DNA from: JBKPIY01 sp046730475
GTDB taxonomy: Bacteria > Actinomycetota > Thermoleophilia > Solirubrobacterales > 70-9
Direction: 5' to 3'
Assembly (NCBI GenBank): GCA_046730475.1
Contig: JBKPIY010000085.1
Location: 1 to 31,938 of the forward strand
Length of the DNA: 31,938 nucleotides
Position 1 is the first letter of the stretch; each line of letters opens with the position of its first letter. Of this stretch, positions 14,000 through 22,509 are shown piece after piece. Made by a program: the position numbers and the translations under genes. Below the pieces are notes generated by a model that was not told where the DNA came from, ran no database searches, and saw nothing but the letters and a program-made list of their open reading frames with translations.

Positions 14000-16729
14000 G
14001 TGGCTGACCCAGACGCCGCCGCCCTCGCGGCCTTGACCGGCAACATCGAGCCCCGCGAGCTCGAAAAGGAGATGCGCTCCTCCTACCTCGACTACGCCAT
14101 GAGCGTGATCGTGGGGCGCGCCCTGCCCGACGTCCGCGACGGGCTCAAGCCCGTGCACCGGCGGGTGCTCTACGCCATGCACGACCTTGGCCTGCAGCCC
14201 AACCGCCCCTACCGCAAGTGCGCCTTCATCGTCGGCGAGGTGATGGGCAAGTACCACCCCCACGGCGACTCGGCGATCTACGACACGCTGGTGCGGATGG
14301 CGCAGGACTTCTCCCTGCGCTACCCGTTGGTCGACGGCCAGGGCAACTTCGGCTCGATCGATGACGACCCGGCCGCGGCGATGCGGTATACCGAGGCGCG
14401 GCTCGGGGCGCTCGCGACCCAGATGCTGCGGGACATCGACGCGGACACCGTCGACTTCGGGCCCAACTACGACGAGCGCACCCGCGAGCCGCTGCTGCTG
14501 CCCTCGCGGTTCCCGAACCTGCTGGTCAACGGCGCCGCCGGGATCGCCGTCGGGATGGCCACCAACATCCCGCCCCACAACCTGCGCGAGATCACGGCGG
14601 CCGTCAACGCCTTCATCGACGATCCGGAGATCGACCTCAAGGGCCTGATGAAGCACGTCAAGGGCCCCGACTTCCCCGGCGGCGGAATCGTGATGGGGAC
14701 CGAGGGCATCCGCGACGCCTACGCCTCGGGCCGCGGCTCGATCAGGGTTCGCGCCAGGGCCCACGTGGAGGCCCTCAAGGGCGGCAAGGAGGCGATCATC
14801 GTCACCGAGCTGCCCTTCATGGTCAAGAAGGGGGGGGAGGCGGGCCTGATCACGAAGATCGCGGACCTCGTCCGCGACAAGAAGATCACCGGGATCTCGG
14901 ATCTGCGTGACGAGTCCGATCGCTCGGGGATGCGGATCGTGATCGAGCTGAAGCGCGGCGGCGATCCCGCCAAGGTCGTGCTCAACCAGCTCTACAAGCG
15001 CACCCAGATGCAGCAGAGCTTCGGCATCAACATGGTCGCGCTTGTCGACGGCGTCCCCCGCACCGTGAGCCTGCTCGAGGCGATCCGCCACTACGTCGTC
15101 CACCAGCGCGAGGTCATCACCCGCCGCACCCAGCACGAGCTCGCCCGCGCCGAGGCCCGCGCTCACATCCTCGACGGCCTGCTCGTCGCGCTCGACAACC
15201 TCGACGCGGTGATCAAACTGATCCGGGCCTCGGCGGACCCCGACGTTGCCCGCGAGGGCCTGATCGACAAGTTCAGCCTCACCCGGCCGCAGGCCCAGGC
15301 GATCCTCGACATGCGCCTGCAGCGCCTGACCGCACTCGAGGCCGACAAGATCAAGCAAGAGCACGCCGAGCTCAGCAAGCGGATCAAGGAGCTGCGGGCG
15401 ATCCTCGCCGACGAGCACAAGGTCCTCGGCCTGGTCAAGACCGAGCTCTCGGAGATCGCCGATCGCTACGGAGACGAGCGCCGGACCGAGATCACTGCGG
15501 CCGAGGGCGAGCTCGAGATCGAGGACATCATCGCCGACCAGCAGATGGTGATCTCGATCACCTCCTCGGGCTACGCCAAGCGCATCCCCCTCGCAACCTA
15601 CCGCCAGCAGCGCCGTGGAGGCCGCGGGGTGATGGGAATGGACATGAAGGAGGGCGACTACATCGAGCATCTGCACATCTGCTCGACGCACGACTACCTG
15701 CTCTTCTTCACCAATCAGGGAAAGGTCTACCGGATCAAGGTCTACGAGCTGCCGGAGGGCTCGCGGACGGCAAAGGGGCGGGCGCTGGTCAACCTGCTGC
15801 CGCTGCGCGACGGCGAGCGGGTGATGGCGGTGAAGCCGACTCGCGACTTCAGCGAGGGCAAGTACCTCGTGTTTGCGACCGCCCAGGGAATCGTGAAGAA
15901 GACCTCGTTCAAGGACTACGACACCCCGATCCGCGCCGATGGGATCATCGCGATCAACATCCGCAAGGGCGACGAGCTGGTCCAGGTTCGCCTGACCAGC
16001 GGCGACGACGACATCATCATGGTCTCCAAGTCAGGCCACGCGGCGCGCTTCAACGAGAAGCTCGTCCGGCCGATGGGCCGCGGGACCGCCGGGGTGAAGG
16101 GGATGAACGTCTCCGACAAGGGCAATCGGGTCCTGTCGATGGACATCGCCCGCAACGACACCGAGCTCTTCGTGGTCACCGAGAACGGCTACGGCAAGCG
16201 CACCCCGGTGGCCGAGTACCCGGTCAAGGGGCGGGGCACGAAGGGCGTGCTGACCGCGAAGCTGACCGAGAAGAAGGGCGGGCTGGCCGGGGCGCTGATG
16301 GTGCGCGAGCACCAGGAGCTGCTGTTCATCTCCCAGAACGGGATGGTCCAGCGGACCGGGGTCTCGGGCATCTCCCAGCAGGGTCGCCCCACCCAGGGGG
16401 TGCGGGTGATGAATCTGAAGGCCTCCGATCGGGTGAGCGCGGTTGCGCTGGTCGTCGAGTCGAACGGGGGTGGCGTCGATGGGGCCTCGCCCGAGCTCGC
16501 CGGTCCCGGCGATGAGCCAGAGGCGGCCGCTGAGACGGCCGGTGACGGCGCCAACGGGGTCGGAGGCGGCATTTCTATGACGAAGCCGAAGGGGGCCGTC
16601 GAGGGACCGAAGCGGGCAAGGAGGAAGGCGGGCGCCCAGCCGAAGCCCCGCCCCAATCCGCCGACCGTTCGGGGCGCCGCCAGGGCACGCGGGTCGGGCG
16701 GGAAGGGCGCCGGCAAGCGCGGGCGCTAG
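14000..16729 (+). CDS. gyrA: DNA gyrase subunit A
   Basis: A 909-residue GyrA, the DNA breakage-reunion subunit. The catalytic tyrosine is Y130 (MRYTEARL). The quinolone region reads HPHGDSAIYDTLVRMAQ with S91 and D95, equal to E. coli S83 and D87, so the wild-type sensitive residues are present. The C-terminal domain shows six-bladed beta-pinwheel repeats and the GyrA box QRRGGRG that identifies gyrase rather than topoisomerase IV. The final 90 residues or so (from VVESNGGG) are a Gly/Ala then Lys/Arg/Pro-rich tail of unknown role. GTG at 14000 has AGGAGG 9 nt upstream. It converges on the HNH gene with 6 bp between stops, with no terminator seen. Confidence 0.98.
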   Translation: MADPDAAALAALTGNIEPRELEKEMRSSYLDYAMSVIVGRALPDVRDGLKPVHRRVLYAMHDLGLQPNRPYRKCAFIVGEVMGKYHPHGDSAIYDTLVRMAQDFSLRYPLVDGQGNFGSIDDDPAAAMRYTEARLGALATQMLRDIDADTVDFGPNYDERTREPLLLPSRFPNLLVNGAAGIAVGMATNIPPHNLREITAAVNAFIDDPEIDLKGLMKHVKGPDFPGGGIVMGTEGIRDAYASGRGSIRVRARAHVEALKGGKEAIIVTELPFMVKKGGEAGLITKIADLVRDKKITGISDLRDESDRSGMRIVIELKRGGDPAKVVLNQLYKRTQMQQSFGINMVALVDGVPRTVSLLEAIRHYVVHQREVITRRTQHELARAEARAHILDGLLVALDNLDAVIKLIRASADPDVAREGLIDKFSLTRPQAQAILDMRLQRLTALEADKIKQEHAELSKRIKELRAILADEHKVLGLVKTELSEIADRYGDERRTEITAAEGELEIEDIIADQQMVISITSSGYAKRIPLATYRQQRRGGRGVMGMDMKEGDYIEHLHICSTHDYLLFFTNQGKVYRIKVYELPEGSRTAKGRALVNLLPLRDGERVMAVKPTRDFSEGKYLVFATAQGIVKKTSFKDYDTPIRADGIIAINIRKGDELVQVRLTSGDDDIIMVSKSGHAARFNEKLVRPMGRGTAGVKGMNVSDKGNRVLSMDIARNDTELFVVTENGYGKRTPVAEYPVKGRGTKGVLTAKLTEKKGGLAGALMVREHQELLFISQNGMVQRTGVSGISQQGRPTQGVRVMNLKASDRVSAVALVVESNGGGVDGASPELAGPGDEPEAAAETAGDGANGVGGGISMTKPKGAVEGPKRARRKAGAQPKPRPNPPTVRGAARARGSGGKGAGKRGR

Positions 16730-16735
16730 ACCCTC

Positions 16736-17347
16736 CTATACGGCCAGGAGATACGGCTCCCAGGTGGCGGGGACCCGGGGGCTGGCGATCCGGATGAAGA
16801 CGGTGGGTCCCGGAGGGCGGGGGCGGCTCCGCGGGTGCATGCTCACCTCGCGCGGCAGGCGGTTGCCCTTCTTGCGGTTACATGGTGCGCAGGAGGCGAC
16901 GATGTTCTCCCACACCGACTCGCCCCCGCGGCTCCGCGGGATCACGTGATCGACGGTGAGCCCGGGGCGGCTGGAGCCACAGTACTGGCAGGTCCAGCCG
17001 TCGCGGGCGAGCACCGCGCGGCGGGTGATCCGCCGGCGGTGGATGTCGCGGGGGACGCGGACGAAGGTCACCAGGCGGATCACCTCGGGGCGCTCGATCG
17101 CCATCGTCTCCGAGCGAAGGACGCCCTCGCCTTGCTCGAGCACCTCGGCCTTCTCCTTCAGGAGGAGGACAAGCGCTCGGCGCATCGTGCAGACGTTGAG
17201 GGGCTCGTAGCTCGCGTTGAGGACGAGCACGCGGCGGTTGTTCAGGCGGCGGGCGCGGATCACGGTCGAGCCGACGCCGTTCCGGGCCGGGAACGGCTGA
17301 GCCCCGTGTACTGGAGGAATCTCACCCTCGGCGAGCGCCTCTGCCAT
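16736..17347 (-). CDS. HNH endonuclease family protein
   Basis: A 203-residue protein. The first half contains VLVLNASYEPLNVCTMRRAL and a conserved strand/helix pattern. The second half is an HNH nuclease fold: RRAVLARDGWTCQYCGS, LTVDHVIPRSRGG, ENIVASCAPCNRKKGNR, with two CxxC pairs for zinc and the DH...N...N catalytic pattern. Proteins with this exact N-terminal phrase are widespread in actinobacteria and other phyla and have no settled function. It is not obviously tied to a restriction system here. It is last in a minus-strand series after pheA (35-bp gap). The tail rich in Pro and Arg is variable. Confidence 0.85.
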   Translation of the reverse strand: MAEALAEGEIPPVHGAQPFPARNGVGSTVIRARRLNNRRVLVLNASYEPLNVCTMRRALVLLLKEKAEVLEQGEGVLRSETMAIERPEVIRLVTFVRVPRDIHRRRITRRAVLARDGWTCQYCGSSRPGLTVDHVIPRSRGGESVWENIVASCAPCNRKKGNRLPREVSMHPRSRPRPPGPTVFIRIASPRVPATWEPYLLAV

Positions 17348-17382
17348 CGCGGCGATAATAGCCGAGCGCTTCCCCCGTCAAA

Positions 17383-18240
17383 TCAGCTCCAGCCGGGAAT
17401 CCCCTGCTGAGCGGTCGGATAGCTGCCCAGCACCCGGACCGTTTCCGCCTTGGCCCGGAGCCCCTCGATCGCCTCAGCGACCACCCCCTCCGAGCTTGCA
17501 CCCTCGAGGTCGATGAAGAACATGTAGCGCCCGAGGCCGCGGCGGAGCGGCCTCGACTCGATCCGGGTGAGGTTGACCTCACGCGCGGAGAACTCCTGGA
17601 GCGCGTCGACGAGCGCCCCCGGGCGGTCATCGCCGAGCTCGGAGAAGACAAGCGATGTCCGCCATGGGCCCTGGCCCTCCGGCTCCGTCCCAGCCGGTGC
17701 TACCCAGACGAACCGGGTGACGTTGTCGGGCTCGTCCTCGACCCCGTCGAGGAGGACTGAGCATCCATAAAGCCGCGCCGCCGAGGCCGCCCCGAGCGCC
17801 GCCCACCGCGCCTCGCTCTCGCTCACTGCCCGAACCGCCTCGGCGGTCGAGGAGGCGGCCCGGACCTCAGCTGCGGGGAGGCGCTCGCGGATGAACCGGG
17901 CGCACTGGGCGCTCGCCTGCGGGTGCGACAGGACCACCTCGATCTCCTCCAGGGGGAGCGCCCGGCGGGCGATCAGGCAATGGCGGATGGCGAGGTCGTG
18001 CTCGCCCACGATCGTCACCTCGGTGGCGTCGAGAGCGAGGGTGTCCAGGGTGGCGGTCACCGCGCCCTCGATCGAGTTCTCGAACGGGACCAGGGCCCGG
18101 TCGGCGTTCCCGGACTGGACCGCGGTGACCGCCGCGTAGACGCTCGGCGAGGGAAGCTCCTCGACGGGCTGGTCGCCGACCGCTTGCCGCAGCGCGTCCT
18201 CGTTGAAGGTGCCCCGGGGGCCGAGGTAGGCGACGACCAC
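17383..18240 (-). CDS. pheA: Prephenate dehydratase
   Basis: A 285-residue stand-alone prephenate dehydratase converting prephenate to phenylpyruvate for phenylalanine synthesis. The N-terminal YLGPRGTFNEDAL, VPFENSIEGAVTATLD and the catalytic NVTRFVWVA (TRF motif) are present. A C-terminal ACT domain (SLVFSELGDDRPGALVDALQ, then RIESRPLRRGLGRYMFFIDLEG) carries the ESRP element used for feedback by phenylalanine. No chorismate mutase is fused. GTG at 18240 has GGGA 6 nt upstream and follows the CARDB protein gene by 14 nt. Confidence 0.95.
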   Translation of the reverse strand: MVVAYLGPRGTFNEDALRQAVGDQPVEELPSPSVYAAVTAVQSGNADRALVPFENSIEGAVTATLDTLALDATEVTIVGEHDLAIRHCLIARRALPLEEIEVVLSHPQASAQCARFIRERLPAAEVRAASSTAEAVRAVSESEARWAALGAASAARLYGCSVLLDGVEDEPDNVTRFVWVAPAGTEPEGQGPWRTSLVFSELGDDRPGALVDALQEFSAREVNLTRIESRPLRRGLGRYMFFIDLEGASSEGVVAEAIEGLRAKAETVRVLGSYPTAQQGIPGWS

Positions 18241-18254
18241 CAGTTATCCCGTCA

Positions 18255-19346
18255 CTATGAGCCGAAGGTGACCGTGTACGAGGACTCGTTGTTGCTCGAC
18301 ACCGCCTCACCGGGGACCGGGGCGACCGAGACGTCGAGGGTGACCTCCTGCCCCTGGGGGACGGCGACGAGGGGGATCTTGACGGTCTTGGTCTCGCCGG
18401 CGCCGATCGCGGGAATCGTCCCGTGCGGGAGGACCTGCCCGTTGATAGTCACGGTGACCGCCACTCCGCTCTCGTCGGAATCGCCCTGGTTCTGCACCTG
18501 GATCGAAACCTCCTGCGCCGAGGGGGGGACGGTGTTGGGGGTGTCGGGCGAGAGGACCGTGCCCTCGATCGCCGTCTGGTACAGGGCGAGGCCGTGGGTC
18601 CCCGAGGCGAGGTCGGAGGCCCCGCTCACCTGGGACAAGGCCGCGATGATCTTGTCCTGGGAAAGCCACTCGACGTTGCTGGTGGAATCGATCTGCGCGT
18701 CGGGCATGAAGTTCCCGGCGGGAAGCGGTGGCGCCGACACCCCGGTGTCGTTCAAGGCCGCCTGTACCTTCGGCACCGCCTCCTCGGTGTAGACGACGTC
18801 GCTCGCGTACAGGGCACTCATCTGGGTAGTGATCGCCTCGATCGCGTCGGCCCGCTCGGTCGTCGCGGTCGCCTGGGTGATCCGCGCGGCCCATACGGTG
18901 AGGGCGTCGAGGCGGAGGTTGAGGGTCTGGGTGAGGGCATCCTGCGCCGAGGACATTTCGCTGGGAACGTTGAGGTTGTGGGCCCGATCCAGGAGGGAGG
19001 TGGACGAGTCCCGCAGCAGCTGGAGCTTCTGCTGGTATTCGACCGAGCTGCTCACCTGCGAGGGGTCCTCGAGCAGGGTGAAGAAGTTCTTGCCGAGCTG
19101 CTGGGACTCGGTCGCGATCGTGGAGGCGTCCTGGACGTAGTTGCGGATGTTCCGCTCCTTCCGCGCCTCGAGGCAGCCGCGGAACGCGAGCACGATCAGG
19201 ATCACGAAGCCTACGCCGACCGCAACCCCGATCAGACGCCGGGCCATGAACGGCTGGCGCGCCCGCCGCGGCCTCCTCACGGGCCGGCGCGGACGATCTG
19301 GCACCTCCTGCGGGGCGACCTTCTCTTCCTCGTCGAGGAACGCCAA
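18255..19346 (-). CDS. Single-pass membrane protein with CARDB-like domain
   Basis: A 363-residue protein of unknown function. An N-terminal cytoplasmic stretch begins AFLDEEEKVAPQEVPDRP and becomes Arg/Pro-rich. One membrane segment follows (LIGVAVGVGFVILIVLAF, about residues 38-55), then a long helical extracytoplasmic region (about 60-240). The C-terminal beta domain (about 280-363: SIQVQNQGDSDESGVAVTV through VSSNNESSYTVTF) looks like a CARDB/Ig-like adhesion or binding domain. TTG at 19346 is the suggested start; ATG at 19247, just before the membrane segment, is the alternative. It is divergent from a Ser/Thr kinase and heads an apparent unit with pheA and the HNH gene. A wall or matrix-facing role is plausible but unproven. 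Confidence 0.75.
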   Translation of the reverse strand: MAFLDEEEKVAPQEVPDRPRRPVRRPRRARQPFMARRLIGVAVGVGFVILIVLAFRGCLEARKERNIRNYVQDASTIATESQQLGKNFFTLLEDPSQVSSSVEYQQKLQLLRDSSTSLLDRAHNLNVPSEMSSAQDALTQTLNLRLDALTVWAARITQATATTERADAIEAITTQMSALYASDVVYTEEAVPKVQAALNDTGVSAPPLPAGNFMPDAQIDSTSNVEWLSQDKIIAALSQVSGASDLASGTHGLALYQTAIEGTVLSPDTPNTVPPSAQEVSIQVQNQGDSDESGVAVTVTINGQVLPHGTIPAIGAGETKTVKIPLVAVPQGQEVTLDVSVAPVPGEAVSSNNESSYTVTFGS

Positions 19347-19354
19347 GGGGCGAC

Positions 19355-19360
19355 AGTATG
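19355..19360 (-). promoter_or_regulatory. Possible -10 for the CARDB-pheA-HNH unit
   Basis: CATACT on the minus strand ends 8 nt before the proposed TTG start, so a transcript from it would have almost no leader. No clear -35 is present. The 103-bp divergent gap also must hold the promoter of the kinase at 19450, which was not recognised. Confidence 0.3.
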
Positions 19361-19449
19361 AAGCCTGGGGGCGGCGGCCCGTAGCCACCCGGATCGGCGC
19401 TCGGCAGACTCGCAGGAACCGGCCCGCGGGCGTGGAAGGAGCAGGAGGA

Positions 19450-21168
19450 ATGGTGGGCGAACGCATCCTCGGCCGGTTCGCGATCGAGTCCCGGCTCGGC
19501 AGCGGGGGCTTCGGCACGGTCTACCGCGCCTGGGATGAGCGCCTTCACCGCGCCGTGGCCGTGAAGGTGGTCGAGTATCGCGATGCCGGCCGCGTCGCCC
19601 GCGAGGCTCAGGCCGCAGCCAGGCTCGCCCACCGGAACATCGCCATCCTGTACGAGCTCGCGGTCGAGAATGGGAAGGCCTACCTGGTGGGCGAGCTCGT
19701 CGAGGGCAGCACCCTTCGCGAGCTTGCCCGCCGGGGGCGGCTGTCGGATCGCGCTCTCGCGGAGATCGGGGCCGACGCGGCGGCCGCCCTCGCCCACGCC
19801 CACCGGCACGGGGTGGTCCATCGCGACGTCAAGCCCGAGAACGTGCTCGTCCCCGAGGCGGGCGGCGGTGCGAAGCTGGTCGACTTCGGGATTGCGAGGG
19901 TGGCTGGGGCAGCCACCCTGACCGCTACCGGCGCCGTCCTGGGGACTCTCGCCTACATGGCCCCCGAGCAGGCCGATGGGCTTCGCCCCGGCCCCACCGC
20001 TGACGTCTACTCCCTCGCCCTCACCCTGTACGAGTGCTTCGCCGGCGAGCACCCGCTCGCGCGGCAAGGGCCGGCGGCGACGGCGCGCGCGATCGGCGAG
20101 CCGATCGTCGCCCTCGCCGAGGCACGTCCCGACCTCCCCCTGGCGCTGACCGAGCTGATCGACGAGTGCCTCGACCTGGATCCCGAGCGCCGGCCGCTCG
20201 CCTCGGAGCTGGAGGCGGCCCTCGAGGGCCACGCTCCCGATCTCTCCCGCGACCCCCTCCCCCCGGTGGCCGGTCCGGCGAACGCCACCGAGGCCGGCAC
20301 TGGCGTCAGGTGGGTCCGGGTCGAGGCCCGGGTGGCGTCCGCCGCCGCCCTCGCCGCGATCGTGCTCGCGGTCCTGGTGTGGGGGGGAGCCAACGCGCTC
20401 GTCGCCGCCATCGTCCCGATCCTCACCGGTGTCCTCGCGCTCGCCCGGCCCCGGGCGGCCCTGGCGGTGGCGAGCGTGGGATCGGCGTCGTGGCTCGCCC
20501 TCGGCGGCGACCAACCGGGGGCGGCCCTGGTGCTGATCTTCCTCGCGGCGCCCCTCCTCCTGGTTCCGATCGAGCCCGGGCCGGCGTTGCCGCTCCCCGC
20601 CCTCGCCCCGATCCTCGGCGTCCTCGGCCTCGCGGGCGCCTATCCGGCGGTCGCGGGGCTTCCCCGGCGGGCGGGCGAGCGGGCCCTGCTCGGGGCCACC
20701 GGTTACCTGTGGCTGGCGGCGACCGAAGTGCTGTCGGGCCACGATCTCTTCCTCGCCGGGATGGCGCCCGCGCCTCCGGACTGGGCGCAGTCGGGGGGCA
20801 CCGCCGTCGGTGGCGCGATCGGCCCCCTGGCGACTGGCTCGGTCCTCCTCGGGGCGGCGGTCTGGGCCCTTGCGGCCCTCTCTCTGCCCCTGTTCGTCCG
20901 GGGGCGCTTCGGGATCCTCGACCTCCTCGGGGGGATCCTGTGGACGGCGGCCCTGGTCACCGCCGATCGCCTTCTCGCGGGGCCCGGGGCCGACCCGGGC
21001 GGCCTCCTGCTCGTGGTCGCGATGGCGGCGGCGACCGCCGGGATGGTGGTTCGACGCGCGCGCGGCCGCCGCCACCCCGTCCGTCTCGGCCCGCCTGCCG
21101 ACCGGCTGGGCGGGGTGGAGCGTACGTCCGCCTCGGCTCCCGGGTTCCCACACGTGAGCTATCACTAG
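19450..21168 (+). CDS. Ser/Thr protein kinase with polytopic membrane domain
   Basis: A 572-residue protein. The N-terminal Hanks-type kinase domain (about 5-260) is complete: glycine loop LGSGGFGTVY, K39 (AVKVV), HRDVKPEN with D126, DFG with D145, and activation-segment end GTLAYMAPEQ. The membrane part differs from PknB: from about residue 295 onward there are several hydrophobic segments, roughly eight to ten by eye, separated by short loops, with little extracellular domain. No PASTA or other known sensor is visible. ATG at 19450 sits very close to AGGAGG; GTG 19432 or GTG 19453 are possible starts. It lies just upstream of fhaA on the same strand (69 bp), so it may act on the same FHA proteins and PstP; this is inference from context. 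Confidence 0.9.
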   Translation: MVGERILGRFAIESRLGSGGFGTVYRAWDERLHRAVAVKVVEYRDAGRVAREAQAAARLAHRNIAILYELAVENGKAYLVGELVEGSTLRELARRGRLSDRALAEIGADAAAALAHAHRHGVVHRDVKPENVLVPEAGGGAKLVDFGIARVAGAATLTATGAVLGTLAYMAPEQADGLRPGPTADVYSLALTLYECFAGEHPLARQGPAATARAIGEPIVALAEARPDLPLALTELIDECLDLDPERRPLASELEAALEGHAPDLSRDPLPPVAGPANATEAGTGVRWVRVEARVASAAALAAIVLAVLVWGGANALVAAIVPILTGVLALARPRAALAVASVGSASWLALGGDQPGAALVLIFLAAPLLLVPIEPGPALPLPALAPILGVLGLAGAYPAVAGLPRRAGERALLGATGYLWLAATEVLSGHDLFLAGMAPAPPDWAQSGGTAVGGAIGPLATGSVLLGAAVWALAALSLPLFVRGRFGILDLLGGILWTAALVTADRLLAGPGADPGGLLLVVAMAAATAGMVVRRARGRRHPVRLGPPADRLGGVERTSASAPGFPHVSYH

Positions 21169-21171
21169 GAT
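21145..21171 (+). promoter_or_regulatory. Weak candidate promoter of the fhaA operon
   Basis: TAGGAT at 21166-21171 overlaps the kinase stop codon and could be a -10; TTCCCA at 21145-21150 is a poor -35 with a 15-nt spacer. Transcription would start about 60 nt before fhaA. Read-through from the upstream kinase gene is equally possible. A CCCCCGGGGG palindrome lies at 21203-21212. Confidence 0.25.
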
Positions 21172-21237
21172 TTCCGGGCGGGCGGCGGCTCGTGGCCGTG
21201 CCCCCCCGGGGGAGTCAGCGAGCCGAGCACCCTTCTC

Positions 21238-22005
21238 ATGAGCGTCCTGCGCAACCTCGAAGCACGTTTGGAGGGCCTCGTCGAGGGGGTCTTCAGCCGC
21301 GCGTTCAGCTCCGGGGTGCAGCCGGTGGAGGTGGCGCGCAAGCTCGCCAAGGAGATGGACGCCCATAAGACGGCCTCCGTCTCCCGCGTCTACGTTCCGA
21401 ACGAGTACACCGTGTGGCTCTCGCCCCAGGACCACGAGCGCTTCCAGGGCTATGAGGCGTCGCTTGCCCAGGAGCTCAGCGGCCACCTCCTCGAGCACGC
21501 CCGCCGCCACGACTACGACCTCCTCACCCGGCCCGTAGTCGAGCTCGACCAGGACGACCGTCTCCGCCTCGGCGAGTTCGGGATCCAGACCCGCCTGGTG
21601 CGCCCGCCCCAGCGACAGGGTGCAGACCCGACCCAGGGCGAGCACGGCCACACGATGGTCTACTCGGCGACTCAGGCGGAGAAGGCGAAGTCCAAGCGGA
21701 AGACGCGGACGGCGCTGGTCGAGACCCGGGCAATCGTCGCCCTCGACGACCGCCGATACGTGCTCGACGGCCCGACCGCGACCCTGGGGCGCTCGAAGGA
21801 GTGCAACTGCGTGTTCGACGACCCGAACGTCTCCCGCCGGCATGCCGAGCTGCGGCGATCGAGCAACGGCGACTGGCACATCGTCGATCTGCGCTCGACC
21901 AACGGAGTCAAGGTGAACGGCCGGAGGGTGTCCTCGGCCCGGCTCTCGCCGGGCGACGAGGTCACCCTGGGGACCCAGGTATTCAGCTTCGACATCGAGC
22001 AGTGA
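21238..22005 (+). CDS. fhaA: FhaA-like protein (DUF3662-FHA)
   Basis: A 255-residue protein. The N-terminal DUF3662 domain (about 1-115: MSVLRNLEARLEGLVEGVFS, VEVARKLAKEMDAHK, YVPNEYTVWLSPQDHERF) is followed by a basic linker. The C-terminal FHA domain (about 165-255) has GRSKECNCVF, VSRRHAELR and RSTNGVKVNG, which form the phosphothreonine pocket. In mycobacteria FhaA binds phosphorylated partners of PknA/PknB and restrains peptidoglycan synthesis through the MurJ complex; the same role is inferred. No good Shine-Dalgarno precedes ATG 21238, although the N terminus matches the family. Its stop overlaps fhaB by GTGA. Confidence 0.9.
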   Translation: MSVLRNLEARLEGLVEGVFSRAFSSGVQPVEVARKLAKEMDAHKTASVSRVYVPNEYTVWLSPQDHERFQGYEASLAQELSGHLLEHARRHDYDLLTRPVVELDQDDRLRLGEFGIQTRLVRPPQRQGADPTQGEHGHTMVYSATQAEKAKSKRKTRTALVETRAIVALDDRRYVLDGPTATLGRSKECNCVFDDPNVSRRHAELRRSSNGDWHIVDLRSTNGVKVNGRRVSSARLSPGDEVTLGTQVFSFDIEQ

Positions 22006-22499
22006 CCGTTCCGTACGACCCGGTCACGGCCCAGGTGAACAATCTGGAGCCGGTCGCAGTGGCCCTGAAGTTTGGCTTCCTGGCCGTGCTCTATCTGTTC
22101 CTGCTGTGGGTGACCCGCGCCGCCATGCGAGATCTCCGGGGGAGCGCCGTGCCCGGCCAGGATACGGGCTATCACGAGCCCCTTCACCCCCTCGAGGCCT
22201 CCGAGGAGGCCTACCTGGTGGTCGAGCAGGGAGGCGGCCTGAAGGAGGGGACGCGCTTCGATCTCTTCGGCGGGCTCTCCGTCGGTCGCTCGCCGGACGC
22301 GGACATCCGGGTCGACGATCGCTACGCGTCGGGCATTCATGCGCGAGTCTTCACCCGCGGCGGCTCCTATTTCGTAGAGGACATGAACTCAACCAACGGA
22401 ACCCTCCTCAACTCCCACGAGCTCCACGGTGAGGCGGAGCTCGCCGACGGCGACGTGGTCAGGATCGGAGACAGCGAGTTCCGGTTCGAGCTCACCTGA
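22002..22499 (+). CDS. fhaB: FhaB/FipA-like FHA protein with membrane anchor
   Basis: A 165-residue protein starting at GTG 22002 inside the fhaA stop. A single hydrophobic segment near the N terminus (about 18-38, ALKFGFLAVLYLFLLWVTRA) anchors it. The cytoplasmic C-terminal FHA domain has LSVGRSPDADIRVDD, ASGIHARVF and NSTNGTLLN. Mycobacterial FhaB (FipA) is phosphorylated and links the kinase system to the division and elongation machinery. Size, topology and position between fhaA and pstP agree with that family. Confidence 0.9.
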   Translation: MTVPYDPVTAQVNNLEPVAVALKFGFLAVLYLFLLWVTRAAMRDLRGSAVPGQDTGYHEPLHPLEASEEAYLVVEQGGGLKEGTRFDLFGGLSVGRSPDADIRVDDRYASGIHARVFTRGGSYFVEDMNSTNGTLLNSHELHGEAELADGDVVRIGDSEFRFELT

Positions 22500-22509
22500 G
22501 GATCGAGGG

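Noticed and set aside
10900..14046. 1048-codon open frame antisense to dciA and gyrB
   Set aside because: It is the complement of well-defined genes and arises from third-position GC bias; its composition is repetitive Val/Leu/Gly/Glu with no domain.
13943..15691. 582-codon frame antisense to gyrA
   Set aside because: Pure complement of conserved GyrA codons with no independent motif or ribosome site.
16940..16951. GATCACGTGATC palindrome, first taken as a parS or regulator site
   Set aside because: It lacks the TTTC/GAAA flanks of parS and lies in codons of the HNH motif region (VDHVIP).
18307..21879. 1190-codon minus-strand open frame across the CARDB, kinase and fhaA genes
   Set aside because: It overlaps three supported genes in another frame and has shadow-like Arg/Pro/Gly composition.
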